The translations under genes were made by a program, and so were the position numbers. DNA of 25,846 nucleotides, taken from the NCBI GenBank assembly GCA_934725735.1, contig CAKVCP010000019.1:1-25846 (forward strand), read 5' to 3'. The notes under the pieces are model-generated. The model saw only the letters and a list, made by a program, of their open reading frames with translations, was not told where the DNA came from and made no database searches. This document shows positions 15,671 to 25,125 of the stretch, piece after piece (within the stretch, counting starts at the first letter, position 1; every line of letters starts with the position of its first letter). This stretch comes from an uncultured Thermoguttaceae bacterium (GTDB taxonomy: Bacteria; Planctomycetota; Planctomycetia; Pirellulales; Thermoguttaceae).

Positions 15671-18600
15671 ATGAAACTTCATTATTATTTTTTGGCGCTT
15701 GCGGCGTTGGGATTTTCTTTTAACGCGGCGACGGCGCAGGAATCGACGCCGGTTCCGGACACGGGCGAACAGGCGTTGGTAGAGAATACTGAGGGGACTC
15801 CCGTCACGGCGGAACAGGCGGTCTCGGCGGATTATGCGCCGATGAGCCAAGTTGTTCCTGAAGCGGAACGCCTCGGCGGTCCGATCGCGACGTATCGTAA
15901 GAAGGATTCGCTCTACTGGGAACTGACAGGTTCGCAATACGACGCGGATTATATCTGCGTGATTTCGATCGCGCGCGGCATTGGAACGGCGGACGTATAC
16001 GGCGGCCAGTCGATCGCGTACGGGAACGATATGATTTGGCGTTTCCGCAAGGTCGACGATCGCGTTCAACTCGTGCGACGCAACTATCGCTATCGCGCGA
16101 ACGACGGACCGGATAAAGAGGCGCTTCGCGTCGCGTTCACGGACAGCGTCGTTTTCAGTCTCCCGATTATTGCGCGCGGCCCTCAAGGGGGCGACGTCGT
16201 CGACGTGACGAACCTCTTCATGAGCGATTCGCTCTCGATGGTCGGTTCCCACTATCTCGGCGGCTACAGCTTCGCGCGCGACCGATCGACGTGGGAAAAA
16301 GTGAAGGCGTTGAAAGACAATATCGAGCTCGAAGTCGCGGCGACGTACGCGGGCCCTTACGGCAGCTCCGAGACGATCGTCGACACGCGCGGTATCGGCG
16401 TCAATATTCACTATTCGATTAGCAAGATGAAGGACACGGGCTACAAACCGCGTCTTGCGGACGAACGCGTCGGTTACTTCAACTCGGCGGTTCGCGACGT
16501 CAGCAACAAGATGGTCGACGACAACTTCGTGCGCTACATCAACCGCTGGAATTTGCAGAAACTCGAACCGAACGCCGAAATGTCTTTGCCGAAGAAGCCG
16601 ATCGTCTACTGGCTTGACAAGGCGACGCCTTTCGAATACCGCAAAGCGATGCGCGACGCCGTTCTCGAATGGAACAAAGCGTTCGAAAAGGCCGGTTTCT
16701 ACAACGCGATTGAAGTTCGTCAGCAAGAAGACAACGACGATTGGGATCCTGAAGATATCAACTACAACGCGATTCGTTGGAGCTCTACGCTCACCGGCTT
16801 CTCGATCGGCCCGAGCCGCGTGAATCCCGCGACGGGCGAAATCTTGGACGCGGACGTCGTCCTTTCCGTCGGCTTCTTGAGCAGCTGGACGCGTCAATTC
16901 GAACTCTATAAGCCCGAAGAACTTCTCGACAAATTCACCGGTCGCGGTTACGCGGTCGACGAAGAACTTCAACGCCGCCTGTACGACGAATCGAATCGTA
17001 TCGAAAACGCGGCGGACAAAGAGCTCTTCTACGCGCAGCAGTTCGGTTTGGCGAACACGTTCTTCGACGTCATGACGGTCAACAGTCTCGAAGAGGAGCC
17101 CGCTGCGGCTCCAGCGGAGGAAACGGTTGCCGCAGCTGAAGAGGCTCCCGCGCCTTCGGAAGACGCGACGGTGACGGAAGACGAAAAGGCGCAGATCGCG
17201 TCCGCTCGCGAAATCGCGCAGAAGTCGGCGGAAGCGGCTGAAAAAGCGACGACGATCGCCAATGAAGCGAGCGAAGAAGCGCGTCAGGCGAAGGAAGCGC
17301 TTGCGCAGGCGAAGGAATCGGAAGAAAGCGCGCGCAAGGCGCTTGTCGAACGCGTCGAAGCGCTTGAGAAGAAGGCGGAAGACGCGAAGGTCGTCGCGGA
17401 AGCCGCGCAGCGCGTCTCCGACGATTCCGCAAAACGCTTAGCGGAAGTCGAGAATTTCGTCAACGAACTCAAGAAAGAACGCCAAGCCGCCGCCGAAGCG
17501 AAGGCTGCGGCTGAAAAAGAAGCGCAGGCGCGCGCCGAAGCCGACAAGGCCAAGGCTGAAAAAGAGAAAGCTGTCGCCGAACGCAAAAAGCGACTCGAAG
17601 AAGAACGCGTCAAGATGATCGATCAGGGACTCCGCTCTCTCGTGACCCACGAAGTCGGACACACCCTCGGTCTGCGCCATAACTTCTATCAAAGCGCGCT
17701 CCATTCTCTCGAGGAAATCAACGACGCGAGCAAATGGACCGAACACGGCTATGTCGGATCCATCATGGAATACGCGCCCGTCAACGTCATGCCTAAGGGC
17801 GAAAAACAGGGCGATTACTTCTCCTATCGCCTCGGCGAATACGACGAATGGGTGATCGAATACGGTTATCGCGTCTTCCCCGGCAAGACGACCGAATCGG
17901 AGAAGCCCGAACTTGAAAAGATCGCGTCGAAACAGTCGCAGCGTCAGTATCGCTACTCGACGGACGAAGACTGCTACGGCGTCACGAAGAACCCGTACGT
18001 GAATATTTGGGATCTCGGTTCGAGTCCTCTCGAATACGCGAAGGTTCGCGCGCGCTTGGTCGATCAGCTCCTTCCCGGCTTGAACGAACGCATCGTGAAG
18101 GACGGCGAAAGCTTCGCTCCGATGCGCTCGCGCTACAACATGCTCGTGAACTGGAAAGTGAACGGCATGGTCTTTGCGGCGAACTATATCGGCGGTCTTG
18201 TCGTCAGTCGCGATTTCAAGGGAGACGAAGGCGCTCAGAAGCCGTTCGCGGTCGTTCCCGCGAAGGATCAACGCGACGCGCTTGCGTTCCTCGCGAAGGA
18301 TTGCTTCGGTCCTGAAGCGTTCCAGATTCCTTCCGAACTCTTCGATTATCTCGCGCCGAATCGCTGGATGCATTGGGGATCGAGCATCCCGAGCCGCTAC
18401 GACTACGACGTTCACGCCAACGTTCTCGCGATGCAGACGTCGATCTTGAACCAGCTTCTGAGCTCCTCGACGCTCGGTCGCCTTGCGGACGCCGAGATGC
18501 GCGTTCCCGAAGGCGAAGACGTCTTCACGAGCGCGGAAATGATCTCGACGCTCAACGACGCGATCTTCAGCGAATGGCACGCCGTCTCCAAGGCGCTCAA

Positions 18601-18940
18601 AGAGAACGCCGACGGTCGCGTTGAGATGAAGCTCGCTTCGACGCGCCGCAACCTGCAACGCGCGTATCTGCAACGCCTCTCGAACTTCGCGCTTTCGAGT
18701 AGTTCCAGCGCGGCGATGGGCGACATGACCGCGATCGCGCGTATGAAACTCGTCGAACTTGCGAACGAGCTCGATCAGATCCTCGCGAGCGATCGCGTCG
18801 ATTACAAGAGCGCGAAGGGGCGCGGCGACGACGCCTATGCCAAGGCGTTCCTCCTAGACGTTCGCGAGAAGATTAAGTTGACCCTCGCCCCCGTTCAGAC
18901 GACGGGAGGTTCCTCCGACGGAATCGTGATTAGCTTCTGA
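15671..18940 (+). CDS. Secreted zinc metalloprotease (DUF5117/DUF4953-type metzincin) with a coiled-coil insertion
   Basis: A 1089-residue protein with a signal peptide (MKLHYYFLALAALGFSFNAATAQ). The N-terminal part (about 60-300) matches the beta-rich DUF5118/DUF5117 region of large zinc-dependent proteases, with the phrase WRFRKVDDRVQLVRRNYRYR. The catalytic site is H660-E-V-G-H664-x-x-G-x-x-H670, the metzincin zinc motif, and M699 in SIMEYAP is the Met-turn. The C-terminal region is long and mostly helical, as in this family. The odd part is residues 474-648: about 175 residues of Ala/Glu/Lys heptad-like sequence placed directly before the active-site helix. I start it at the ATG at 15671, with GAGGT seven bases upstream; a TTG six codons earlier is less likely. 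The substrate is unknown; export to the periplasm or beyond is expected. It is a single-gene unit with its own promoter and terminator. Confidence 0.9.
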   Translation: MKLHYYFLALAALGFSFNAATAQESTPVPDTGEQALVENTEGTPVTAEQAVSADYAPMSQVVPEAERLGGPIATYRKKDSLYWELTGSQYDADYICVISIARGIGTADVYGGQSIAYGNDMIWRFRKVDDRVQLVRRNYRYRANDGPDKEALRVAFTDSVVFSLPIIARGPQGGDVVDVTNLFMSDSLSMVGSHYLGGYSFARDRSTWEKVKALKDNIELEVAATYAGPYGSSETIVDTRGIGVNIHYSISKMKDTGYKPRLADERVGYFNSAVRDVSNKMVDDNFVRYINRWNLQKLEPNAEMSLPKKPIVYWLDKATPFEYRKAMRDAVLEWNKAFEKAGFYNAIEVRQQEDNDDWDPEDINYNAIRWSSTLTGFSIGPSRVNPATGEILDADVVLSVGFLSSWTRQFELYKPEELLDKFTGRGYAVDEELQRRLYDESNRIENAADKELFYAQQFGLANTFFDVMTVNSLEEEPAAAPAEETVAAAEEAPAPSEDATVTEDEKAQIASAREIAQKSAEAAEKATTIANEASEEARQAKEALAQAKESEESARKALVERVEALEKKAEDAKVVAEAAQRVSDDSAKRLAEVENFVNELKKERQAAAEAKAAAEKEAQARAEADKAKAEKEKAVAERKKRLEEERVKMIDQGLRSLVTHEVGHTLGLRHNFYQSALHSLEEINDASKWTEHGYVGSIMEYAPVNVMPKGEKQGDYFSYRLGEYDEWVIEYGYRVFPGKTTESEKPELEKIASKQSQRQYRYSTDEDCYGVTKNPYVNIWDLGSSPLEYAKVRARLVDQLLPGLNERIVKDGESFAPMRSRYNMLVNWKVNGMVFAANYIGGLVVSRDFKGDEGAQKPFAVVPAKDQRDALAFLAKDCFGPEAFQIPSELFDYLAPNRWMHWGSSIPSRYDYDVHANVLAMQTSILNQLLSSSTLGRLADAEMRVPEGEDVFTSAEMISTLNDAIFSEWHAVSKALKENADGRVEMKLASTRRNLQRAYLQRLSNFALSSSSSAAMGDMTAIARMKLVELANELDQILASDRVDYKSAKGRGDDAYAKAFLLDVREKIKLTLAPVQTTGGSSDGIVISF

Positions 18941-18964
18941 TCCGTTCCGATACGAGACGAATAG

Positions 18965-19003
18965 GCCGCGATTCTTGAAGTCAAGGATCGCGGCTTTCTT
19001 TCA
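18965..19003 (+). terminator. Intrinsic terminator of the metzincin gene
   Basis: A 13-pair stem (18965-18977 with 18982-18994, one G-T pair, AAGT loop) is followed by TTTCTTTC. It begins 24 bases after the stop codon and is one of the strongest terminators in the window. Confidence 0.9.
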
Positions 19004-19256
19004 TACACAAGTCCGATATGAAAGAATTAACAGGAATTTCTGTTCAAACGCATACTCTTTATAAAAGCGTTATAACTCGTCTTTTTTGATAAGAGCGTTT
19101 GGATTGCCGCTAAAATTTCGGTATTTTGCGAAAATAACTAAGCGCGGAACGCCCTTTTATTGTAGAATACAAGGGTTAAGATAGGTTTGGTCTGCGTGTT
19201 CGCGACGCGATCTTCGCCGACTGAGAAAGCGTTTGTATTGCCTAGATGAGGGAAGA
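19004..19256 (+). promoter_or_regulatory. AT-rich intergenic region upstream of the SbcD-like gene
   Basis: With the terminator, the gap between genes is 316 bases. This part is clearly AT-richer than the coding sequence and must hold the promoter of the SbcD/SbcC-like pair. A TAGAAT at 19163-19168 is the best -10 candidate but has no good -35 partner. It sits within an imperfect inverted repeat (CCCTT at 19152 against AAGGG at 19175, and TTGTA/TACAA inside). I see no open frame or RNA gene here. Confidence 0.35.
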
Positions 19257-20816
19257 ATGATGACGCCGCAAGGATTTCGATTTATTCACGCGTCCGACTT
19301 CCGATTGGAAGAACCGGTCGACGGTCTCGCGTCGCTACCGGAACGTTATGGCGAAGCGATATTGGACGCTCCGCGACGTTCGGCGGAGCGCGTTTTTGAC
19401 GCGGCGCTGAAAGAGAAGGTCGATTTTGTCGTCTTGAGCGGGAACCTTCTGAGCGCGCGCGACACGGGACCGCAAGGCGTTCTCTTCCTCATCGAGCAGT
19501 TCGAGCGTCTCAACGCCGCGAAGATCCCCGTCTACTGGGCTGCGGGACTATCCGATTCGCCCGACGTTTTTCCCCCCGCGTTCCGACTCCCCGCGAACGT
19601 TCACGTTTTCCCCGTTGGCGTCGTCGAAGAGACCTTCTATATGCGCGACGGTTCTCCCGTTGCGCGTCTCCTCGGAACGAGTCGCGGCAAAGCTGGGGTC
19701 GTCCCTCGTTACGCGCCGACGGCGACGGAAAACGCCGACGACCTCTATACGATCGGCGTCTATTGCGGTCGTCTTTCCGCCGAGGTTCTCAAGACGGACG
19801 CGACGCGATATTGGGCGCTTGGCGGGGAACGCGAACGCGCGACCTTGTCGCGCAGTCCTTCTCTCGCGGTGATCATTGGTTCTCCGGTCGCGCGTAATTT
19901 TGGCGAGAGGGGGGAATATGGGGCGACGCTCGTCGAGGTGAGCGAAACAGGTCGCGCGCAAACGACTCCGATTCGCACGTCGACGCTCCGCTGGTCCGTC
20001 GAGACGCTTTCGATAACCGAAGACCAAACGGAAGAGGAAACGCTTGCGGCGGCGCGATCGCGTCTCAAAGCGCTTCAAGATAAAGAGACGACCGACGCCG
20101 CGCTCGTCGGTCGCGCGATCGAGGAGAATATCTGGTTCGTCGCCTGGCGCGCCGACGCCGAAGGGGCCGCGTTGACCGCGCTGCGCTACGGAACGACCGC
20201 GCAGACGATCCTGCGCGATCTGCGCTCCGATTTCGGCAAGACCGCGCCCGTCTTCTATTCAGTCGACTTCGAAGCGAATCTCCCCGAGCGATTAGCCGAA
20301 GATTACTATGAACGCCAAACGATCCTCGGCGACTACCTGCGAATGATCCGTTATTACGAAGAAAATGAAGAGCAGGGGTTGAATGTTGACGAATTTATGC
20401 CCGAATCCGCGCGCGCATGGGCGGAACGGGAACGTCTTCGCCGCGCGATTGCGAAACGCCGCCGGGAAGACGGCGAGGTCGCGGACGTATCCGATCTTGC
20501 GGCGCGTCTCAAAGCGCTCGACGAACGCGATTATCCGGCGGAAACGAGCGCGCTCTACGCGCTGGCGTCTTTGGACGCGCCGGAGGGGGACGACGAGAAG
20601 GGAGACTCGCGCGACGAGGCGGAGAAGCTCGAAGAGCGTCGTCGGGCTTTGCGCGAAGCCGCCGCGCTGGGCGTCGATCTGCTCAGCGAAACGGACGGCG
20701 CGGCGGGGCTTCTTGCGGGGCTCACGACGAAGAGTTTGACGAAAAAGAACCGCGTGATTTCCGCGGAACTGCGTAATTTCCAGAAGAATCTTGACGAAAA
20801 GGAGATAGGCTCGTGA
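19257..20816 (+). CDS. SbcD/YhaO-like metallophosphoesterase-fold protein, apparently catalytically inactive
   Basis: The 519-residue protein follows the SbcD/Mre11/YhaO layout: an N-terminal phosphoesterase fold (FRFIHASDFRLEEP, then VDFVVLSGNLL, LPANVHVF, YWALGG, EYGATLVEV) and a charged helical C-terminal part from about residue 370. Each metal-binding motif is changed. D-x-H reads D14-F-R16, GD reads G62-N63, GNHD reads G97-L-S-D100, the histidine of motif IV is replaced in VYCG (about 169-171), and GHxH reads G189-G-E-R192. The reading frame is intact, so this looks like a selected pseudo-enzyme rather than a decayed gene. GAGGGA precedes two adjacent ATG codons (19257 and 19260); either may be used. 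It overlaps the next gene by four bases and probably forms a complex with it. Confidence 0.8.
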   Translation: MMTPQGFRFIHASDFRLEEPVDGLASLPERYGEAILDAPRRSAERVFDAALKEKVDFVVLSGNLLSARDTGPQGVLFLIEQFERLNAAKIPVYWAAGLSDSPDVFPPAFRLPANVHVFPVGVVEETFYMRDGSPVARLLGTSRGKAGVVPRYAPTATENADDLYTIGVYCGRLSAEVLKTDATRYWALGGERERATLSRSPSLAVIIGSPVARNFGERGEYGATLVEVSETGRAQTTPIRTSTLRWSVETLSITEDQTEEETLAAARSRLKALQDKETTDAALVGRAIEENIWFVAWRADAEGAALTALRYGTTAQTILRDLRSDFGKTAPVFYSVDFEANLPERLAEDYYERQTILGDYLRMIRYYEENEEQGLNVDEFMPESARAWAERERLRRAIAKRRREDGEVADVSDLAARLKALDERDYPAETSALYALASLDAPEGDDEKGDSRDEAEKLEERRRALREAAALGVDLLSETDGAAGLLAGLTTKSLTKKNRVISAELRNFQKNLDEKEIGS

Positions 20817-23800
20817 AAATCACGTCGCTACAAATCGGTCGTTTCGGCGTCTGGGAGAATATGTCTCTCCCGAAGCTTTCACCGGGCCTAAACGTATTTT
20901 TTGGTCCTAACGAAGCGGGTAAGACGACGCTGATGCAGTTTATCCGCGCGTGTCTCTACGGAGGCGCGGACGAAGATAGAGCGCGTTATATTCAGATGGC
21001 GCTCGACGGTCGTCGTCGCCGAGGTTTGCACGAGGTTGCGGAGCCGGCGGAACAGGGCTCGCTTCCGGAGTCCGGGGGCGCGGATCGCGCGGTCGACGCG
21101 GCGCAGAATACGGCGCGGTCTTGGATCGGCGGCGCGGCGACTCTCGCGACCGATTTCGGAGAACATCGCGTCGAGAGACGTTATATCAAACGCGACGGGG
21201 CGTATCTTTCTGCGGCGGAACGTCGCGCGGGCTTCGCCGCTCCCGACGGGTTGGCGAACTGGAGCGGACGCTTCTACGCGCTTCCAGGGCTGCGGATCGC
21301 GGAGTCTCTTGTCATAACGGGGCCCGACGGAGCGCCGGTTGGGGATTATTTTGCGAAGACGCTTACGTGCAATCTCGACGAATCGACGTACAACGGCGTT
21401 TTCGCGATCGGTTTGGACGAATTGCAGAAGCTCGGCGCGCTCGACGAAACGGAAGCGTCGCAGATGCTCTATCGTCTCAGCGTCGGGGTGGATCGCGGTT
21501 CCTTCGTCCAGGTCTTCCACCAGATAGTCGCGGAGCGGAACGACCTTTACGACGCGAAGGATCGACCGTCGATCTTGACGAATCTTGTCGACGAACGCGC
21601 GCGGGCGCGTCAAGCGGCGTCGGCTTCGTCGACGGAACTCGCGGAATATTCGCGTCTTTTGGAAGAACGGCGCGCGTTGGAGGAGGGGATCGCCGCGCTT
21701 CAGGATCGCCGGGATAAGGCGACGCGTCAGCAGCGCGTGCGCGAACTCGCGTCGCGTCTCCTTCCGCTATGGGAAGAACGCCGCCGCCGCCGCGAAGAGA
21801 TCGCCGCGATGGGCGAAGTTCCCGAGGTGGAGCGCTCCGCGATCGACGAATGCAACCGTTTGACGAAGGAATCGCACGAGACCGCCGCGCGTATCAAAAC
21901 GCAGCGCGACGCGTACCGCGCGAAACGCGACGAACGCGACGCGATCGATATCGAGCCTGGACTCGCCGAACTCGCGCCTCGCGTCTCGATCCTTGAAGAA
22001 GATTTGCCGCGCCTGAAGGAGATCGACGAAAAGATCGGAACTCTCCGTCAAGACCTCGCGGAGCTCAACGAAAATCTCGCGGAAGAGGAACGCCGCATCC
22101 GCAGCGCGCGCAGCGGCAAGCTGGTGATTACGCAGTCGTCCCTCGAAGCGATCAACGAGACGCTCGCGGCGCAACAAGCGTCCGAAGCGGCGCGACTCGG
22201 ACAGGCCAAAGCGGGGGAGAAGCCCGTCAAGTTGCCGAACAAACTCGTCGAAACGGGAACCCTCTCCAAAGAAATCGAAGATTACACGAAGCCCGCGAAG
22301 CGCGTCAAGAGAACGATGCTGCGCCTGCGCCGTTATCGCGCGGATCTCGCGCAAGCGCAAGACGAGCTCAACGCGCTTGTTTTGAAGCTCGAAGAAGGGC
22401 TCACGACGCATGGTCAGAAGAATCTGACCGAAGCGATCGAACGCACGGGCAAACTCCTTTCCGCGCTGCGTCGACGGATAGAGATCGACAAGCGCATGGA
22501 CGAGATGGCGACGTATCGCCGAGAATTGGAGCGTCAGAATCACGCGCTTGTGGAGACGCAGGCGATCGTCGGCGTTCCCCTCTACGCGCTCGGCGCGGGC
22601 GTCGTCGTCGGTTCGCTCCTATTCGGCTTGTCCCTCTTCTCAAGCAAGGTCGATCTTGTCGCGGGGCTTGTCGGGCTCTTGGCGACGATCGGGTGCGTCT
22701 TCTATAAGACGACGGTCGAACGACGCAATCGCATGAAGCTTGAAGACAATCAGCGGCGCCTCGGTTTGCTCCTGAAGCAGCTCGAACAGGCGCGAGCGGA
22801 AGCCGCGACGATCGACGAGAAGTATCCTTCTCCCGCAGGGCAGGGCGCGCTCACGCTCGACACGCGTCTGCAACGCGCCAAGCAAGAGCTGACGTTCTTC
22901 GAAGGACTCGCGCCCGTTGAGTCGCAGTGGCGCGGGGCGACGAAGAAAGCGAAGGCGCTCGAAGCGCGCGTCGCTCGCGGAATCGAAGGCGTGAAGAAGG
23001 CGCGTAAGAGATGGCGAAAGTGGCTCCGATCGGCGTGTCTTCCGGATACGCTCAAGCCGCGTCAGACGCGCGAGTTGTTCTCCCGCGCGGAGATGGCGGA
23101 CGAAATCCGCGCTCAGATCGCAAGCGTCGCGGCGGAGATCGAATATCTCGGACGCGAACGTCAGGGAATTATGGAGCGTTTCGACGCGGCGGTAGCGCTA
23201 GCGCCGCAGCTGCGTTTTGCGGAGACCTCTCCCTTCTTCGTGACGCCGAAACTGCGCGAACTCCTCGTTCAACGCGACGACGCGCTCAAGGCGCGAGACG
23301 CCGCTCTTGCGGAGATGAACGCGATTAAGCGCCGCTGTCGCAAGGATATCGCGATTCATCGCCGCCAGTCTCGCGAGACGCGGCGCTACCTGCGCGGCTT
23401 TGGGGCGCGCTCGCGCGACGAACTCGTCGAATTGGTCGAGCGTTACGAGCTCCTCTGTACGCGCATTACGGAACTCGACGCGGCGGATCAACGTTTTGTC
23501 GAAGGCGTCGGCGATTTCTGCGAGCCGCGCGTTATCGAAGAGCTTTTGGGGGATCAGGAAACGCGCGAAAATCTCGCGGCGTCGATCGCCGATATTGAAA
23601 GTCGCGTCGCGAGTTACGACGCGGAACTCAAGAACAAGTTGGAGACGTCGGGTCGGCTGAGCGAACAGCTCGACGCGCTTGCCGCGCGTAAAGAGACGCG
23701 TCGCGCGCGTTTCGACGTCGCCGCGTACAACTTGCGCCTCAACCGCGTCGCGGAATTGTGGCAGAGCCGCGCCGTCGCCGGCTTGATGATGGAAGAGATT

Positions 23801-25084
23801 CGCCGCGCGTACGAAAAGGAACGCCAACCGGAAACGCTGCGCGAAGCGTCCCGATTCTTGAAGCGTTTGACGGACGGCATGTACGTCAATATCTGGACGC
23901 CGCTAGGAGAAGACACGCTCTTCGTCGACGCGGCGAACGGCGAAACGCTCGAAGTGGCGTCGCTGTCGCGCGGAACCCGCGAACTCCTCTTCATTGCGAT
24001 TCGACTCGCGCTCGTCGTCTCCTTCGAGAAGCACGGCGTGCAGACGCCTCTCATCTGGGACGACGTTCTCGTAAACTTCGACTACCGCCGCGCGGCGATC
24101 GCGGCGAAGGTTCTCGTCGAATTCGCCAAGGGCGGACGCCAGATCTTCCTCTTCACGTGTCACGAACATATTTGCCGACTCTTCCTGAAGCTAGGGGTCT
24201 CCGTGTGCGTCCTGCCGACGTCGACGGATCCCGAGAAACGCCGGTTCCGCGTTCTTTCTCCCCTCAAGAAGCGGCTTGCGCGCGGCGAGGCGGAACTTCG
24301 CGTCGACGTGCGTCGCCCGGTGGAAATGGGCCCGAATTTTGTGGAACGCGGCTCCGTCGAGACGGATGGGGACGACTTTGCCGTCGCAGGATCCGATTTC
24401 GACGACGCGGAGAACGTCGGCGCGGCGATCTCTCAAGAGAAAGACGCGCTTGAACGACCTGAATACGACTTCGAACTGCAGAAGACGGACGCGTCGAGCG
24501 TCATCAGCGCGGAGTCCGACGTCGAAGAGAGCGTGGAGCAAGAGATCGCGTCCGACGCGACGACCGACTCTCCGGCGCTTGCCGCCGACGCGCAGCCCGC
24601 GACCGCCGACGTCGAAAAGACGGTCAACGCGAGCTTTACGGTCGCCGAGGACGCGGACGCGCGGTACACGCAGACGCAGCGCGAAGTGACGCTCGGAAAC
24701 GAGTCCGCGAATCTTCGCGCGTTGTCGGAGATCAGCCCGACCTTTACGACGCAGTCTTCGGAGAGCGGCGATTTTGAGGTGAACGAACGCGGCTTCGGTT
24801 CGCGACAAGACGCGTCGCGTCGTCCGTCGAACTTGCGCGACGACGGCGTCGATTACGTGACGATCGACGAAGAGAGCGAAGGGGCCGACGCGCCAGACTA
24901 CGACGCGTGGACGTCGGTCTTCGGAGACGGCGGCGATTCTTCCCGGTTCTATAACGACGACAAGTCGGAGGGGAATGAGAATTTTAACGACTACTTCACC
25001 GTCGACGACGAGGAAGCCGACGACGACCAGGACGATTGGGACGCGGAGAGAGAGGACGATTCCGACTCGCGCGATGAGAAATGA
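20813..25084 (+). CDS. SbcC/Rad50/YhaN-like ATPase with membrane hairpin and acidic tail
   Basis: The 1423-residue protein has split ATPase halves. Walker A is G31-PNEAGKTT (K37). The signature is L1051-SRGTRE. Walker B is PLIWDD with D1083/D1084, followed by a D-loop-like VNFD and the H-loop FTCHEH. Long coiled coils run from about 255 to 560 and from about 640 to 1010. Between them, at the apex where Rad50 has its C-x-x-C zinc hook, residues about 586-635 form two hydrophobic segments, as in YhaN-type proteins; I see no C-x-x-C. From about residue 1155 to the end lies an acidic, probably disordered tail rich in Asp, Glu and Ser. It starts with GTG overlapping the previous stop (GTGA), implying translational coupling. 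The likely role is ATP-driven DNA binding or tethering near the membrane. A strong terminator follows. Confidence 0.88.
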   Translation: MKITSLQIGRFGVWENMSLPKLSPGLNVFFGPNEAGKTTLMQFIRACLYGGADEDRARYIQMALDGRRRRGLHEVAEPAEQGSLPESGGADRAVDAAQNTARSWIGGAATLATDFGEHRVERRYIKRDGAYLSAAERRAGFAAPDGLANWSGRFYALPGLRIAESLVITGPDGAPVGDYFAKTLTCNLDESTYNGVFAIGLDELQKLGALDETEASQMLYRLSVGVDRGSFVQVFHQIVAERNDLYDAKDRPSILTNLVDERARARQAASASSTELAEYSRLLEERRALEEGIAALQDRRDKATRQQRVRELASRLLPLWEERRRRREEIAAMGEVPEVERSAIDECNRLTKESHETAARIKTQRDAYRAKRDERDAIDIEPGLAELAPRVSILEEDLPRLKEIDEKIGTLRQDLAELNENLAEEERRIRSARSGKLVITQSSLEAINETLAAQQASEAARLGQAKAGEKPVKLPNKLVETGTLSKEIEDYTKPAKRVKRTMLRLRRYRADLAQAQDELNALVLKLEEGLTTHGQKNLTEAIERTGKLLSALRRRIEIDKRMDEMATYRRELERQNHALVETQAIVGVPLYALGAGVVVGSLLFGLSLFSSKVDLVAGLVGLLATIGCVFYKTTVERRNRMKLEDNQRRLGLLLKQLEQARAEAATIDEKYPSPAGQGALTLDTRLQRAKQELTFFEGLAPVESQWRGATKKAKALEARVARGIEGVKKARKRWRKWLRSACLPDTLKPRQTRELFSRAEMADEIRAQIASVAAEIEYLGRERQGIMERFDAAVALAPQLRFAETSPFFVTPKLRELLVQRDDALKARDAALAEMNAIKRRCRKDIAIHRRQSRETRRYLRGFGARSRDELVELVERYELLCTRITELDAADQRFVEGVGDFCEPRVIEELLGDQETRENLAASIADIESRVASYDAELKNKLETSGRLSEQLDALAARKETRRARFDVAAYNLRLNRVAELWQSRAVAGLMMEEIRRAYEKERQPETLREASRFLKRLTDGMYVNIWTPLGEDTLFVDAANGETLEVASLSRGTRELLFIAIRLALVVSFEKHGVQTPLIWDDVLVNFDYRRAAIAAKVLVEFAKGGRQIFLFTCHEHICRLFLKLGVSVCVLPTSTDPEKRRFRVLSPLKKRLARGEAELRVDVRRPVEMGPNFVERGSVETDGDDFAVAGSDFDDAENVGAAISQEKDALERPEYDFELQKTDASSVISAESDVEESVEQEIASDATTDSPALAADAQPATADVEKTVNASFTVAEDADARYTQTQREVTLGNESANLRALSEISPTFTTQSSESGDFEVNERGFGSRQDASRRPSNLRDDGVDYVTIDEESEGADAPDYDAWTSVFGDGGDSSRFYNDDKSEGNENFNDYFTVDDEEADDDQDDWDAEREDDSDSRDEK

Positions 25085-25091
25085 GCGACGA

Positions 25092-25125
25092 AGACGGGTA
25101 GGCGAAGGCTTGCCCGTCTTTTTTT
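25092..25125 (+). terminator. Intrinsic terminator of the SbcD/SbcC-like operon
   Basis: A 12-pair stem (25092-25103 with 25108-25119, two G-T pairs, GAAG loop) runs directly into seven T. It starts eight bases after the stop codon. Confidence 0.9.

Noticed and set aside
15668..18673. Minus-strand frames of 434 and 411 residues (15668-16972 and 17438-18673)
   Set aside because: They are antisense to the metzincin gene, with Arg/Val/Phe-rich composition and no domain signals.
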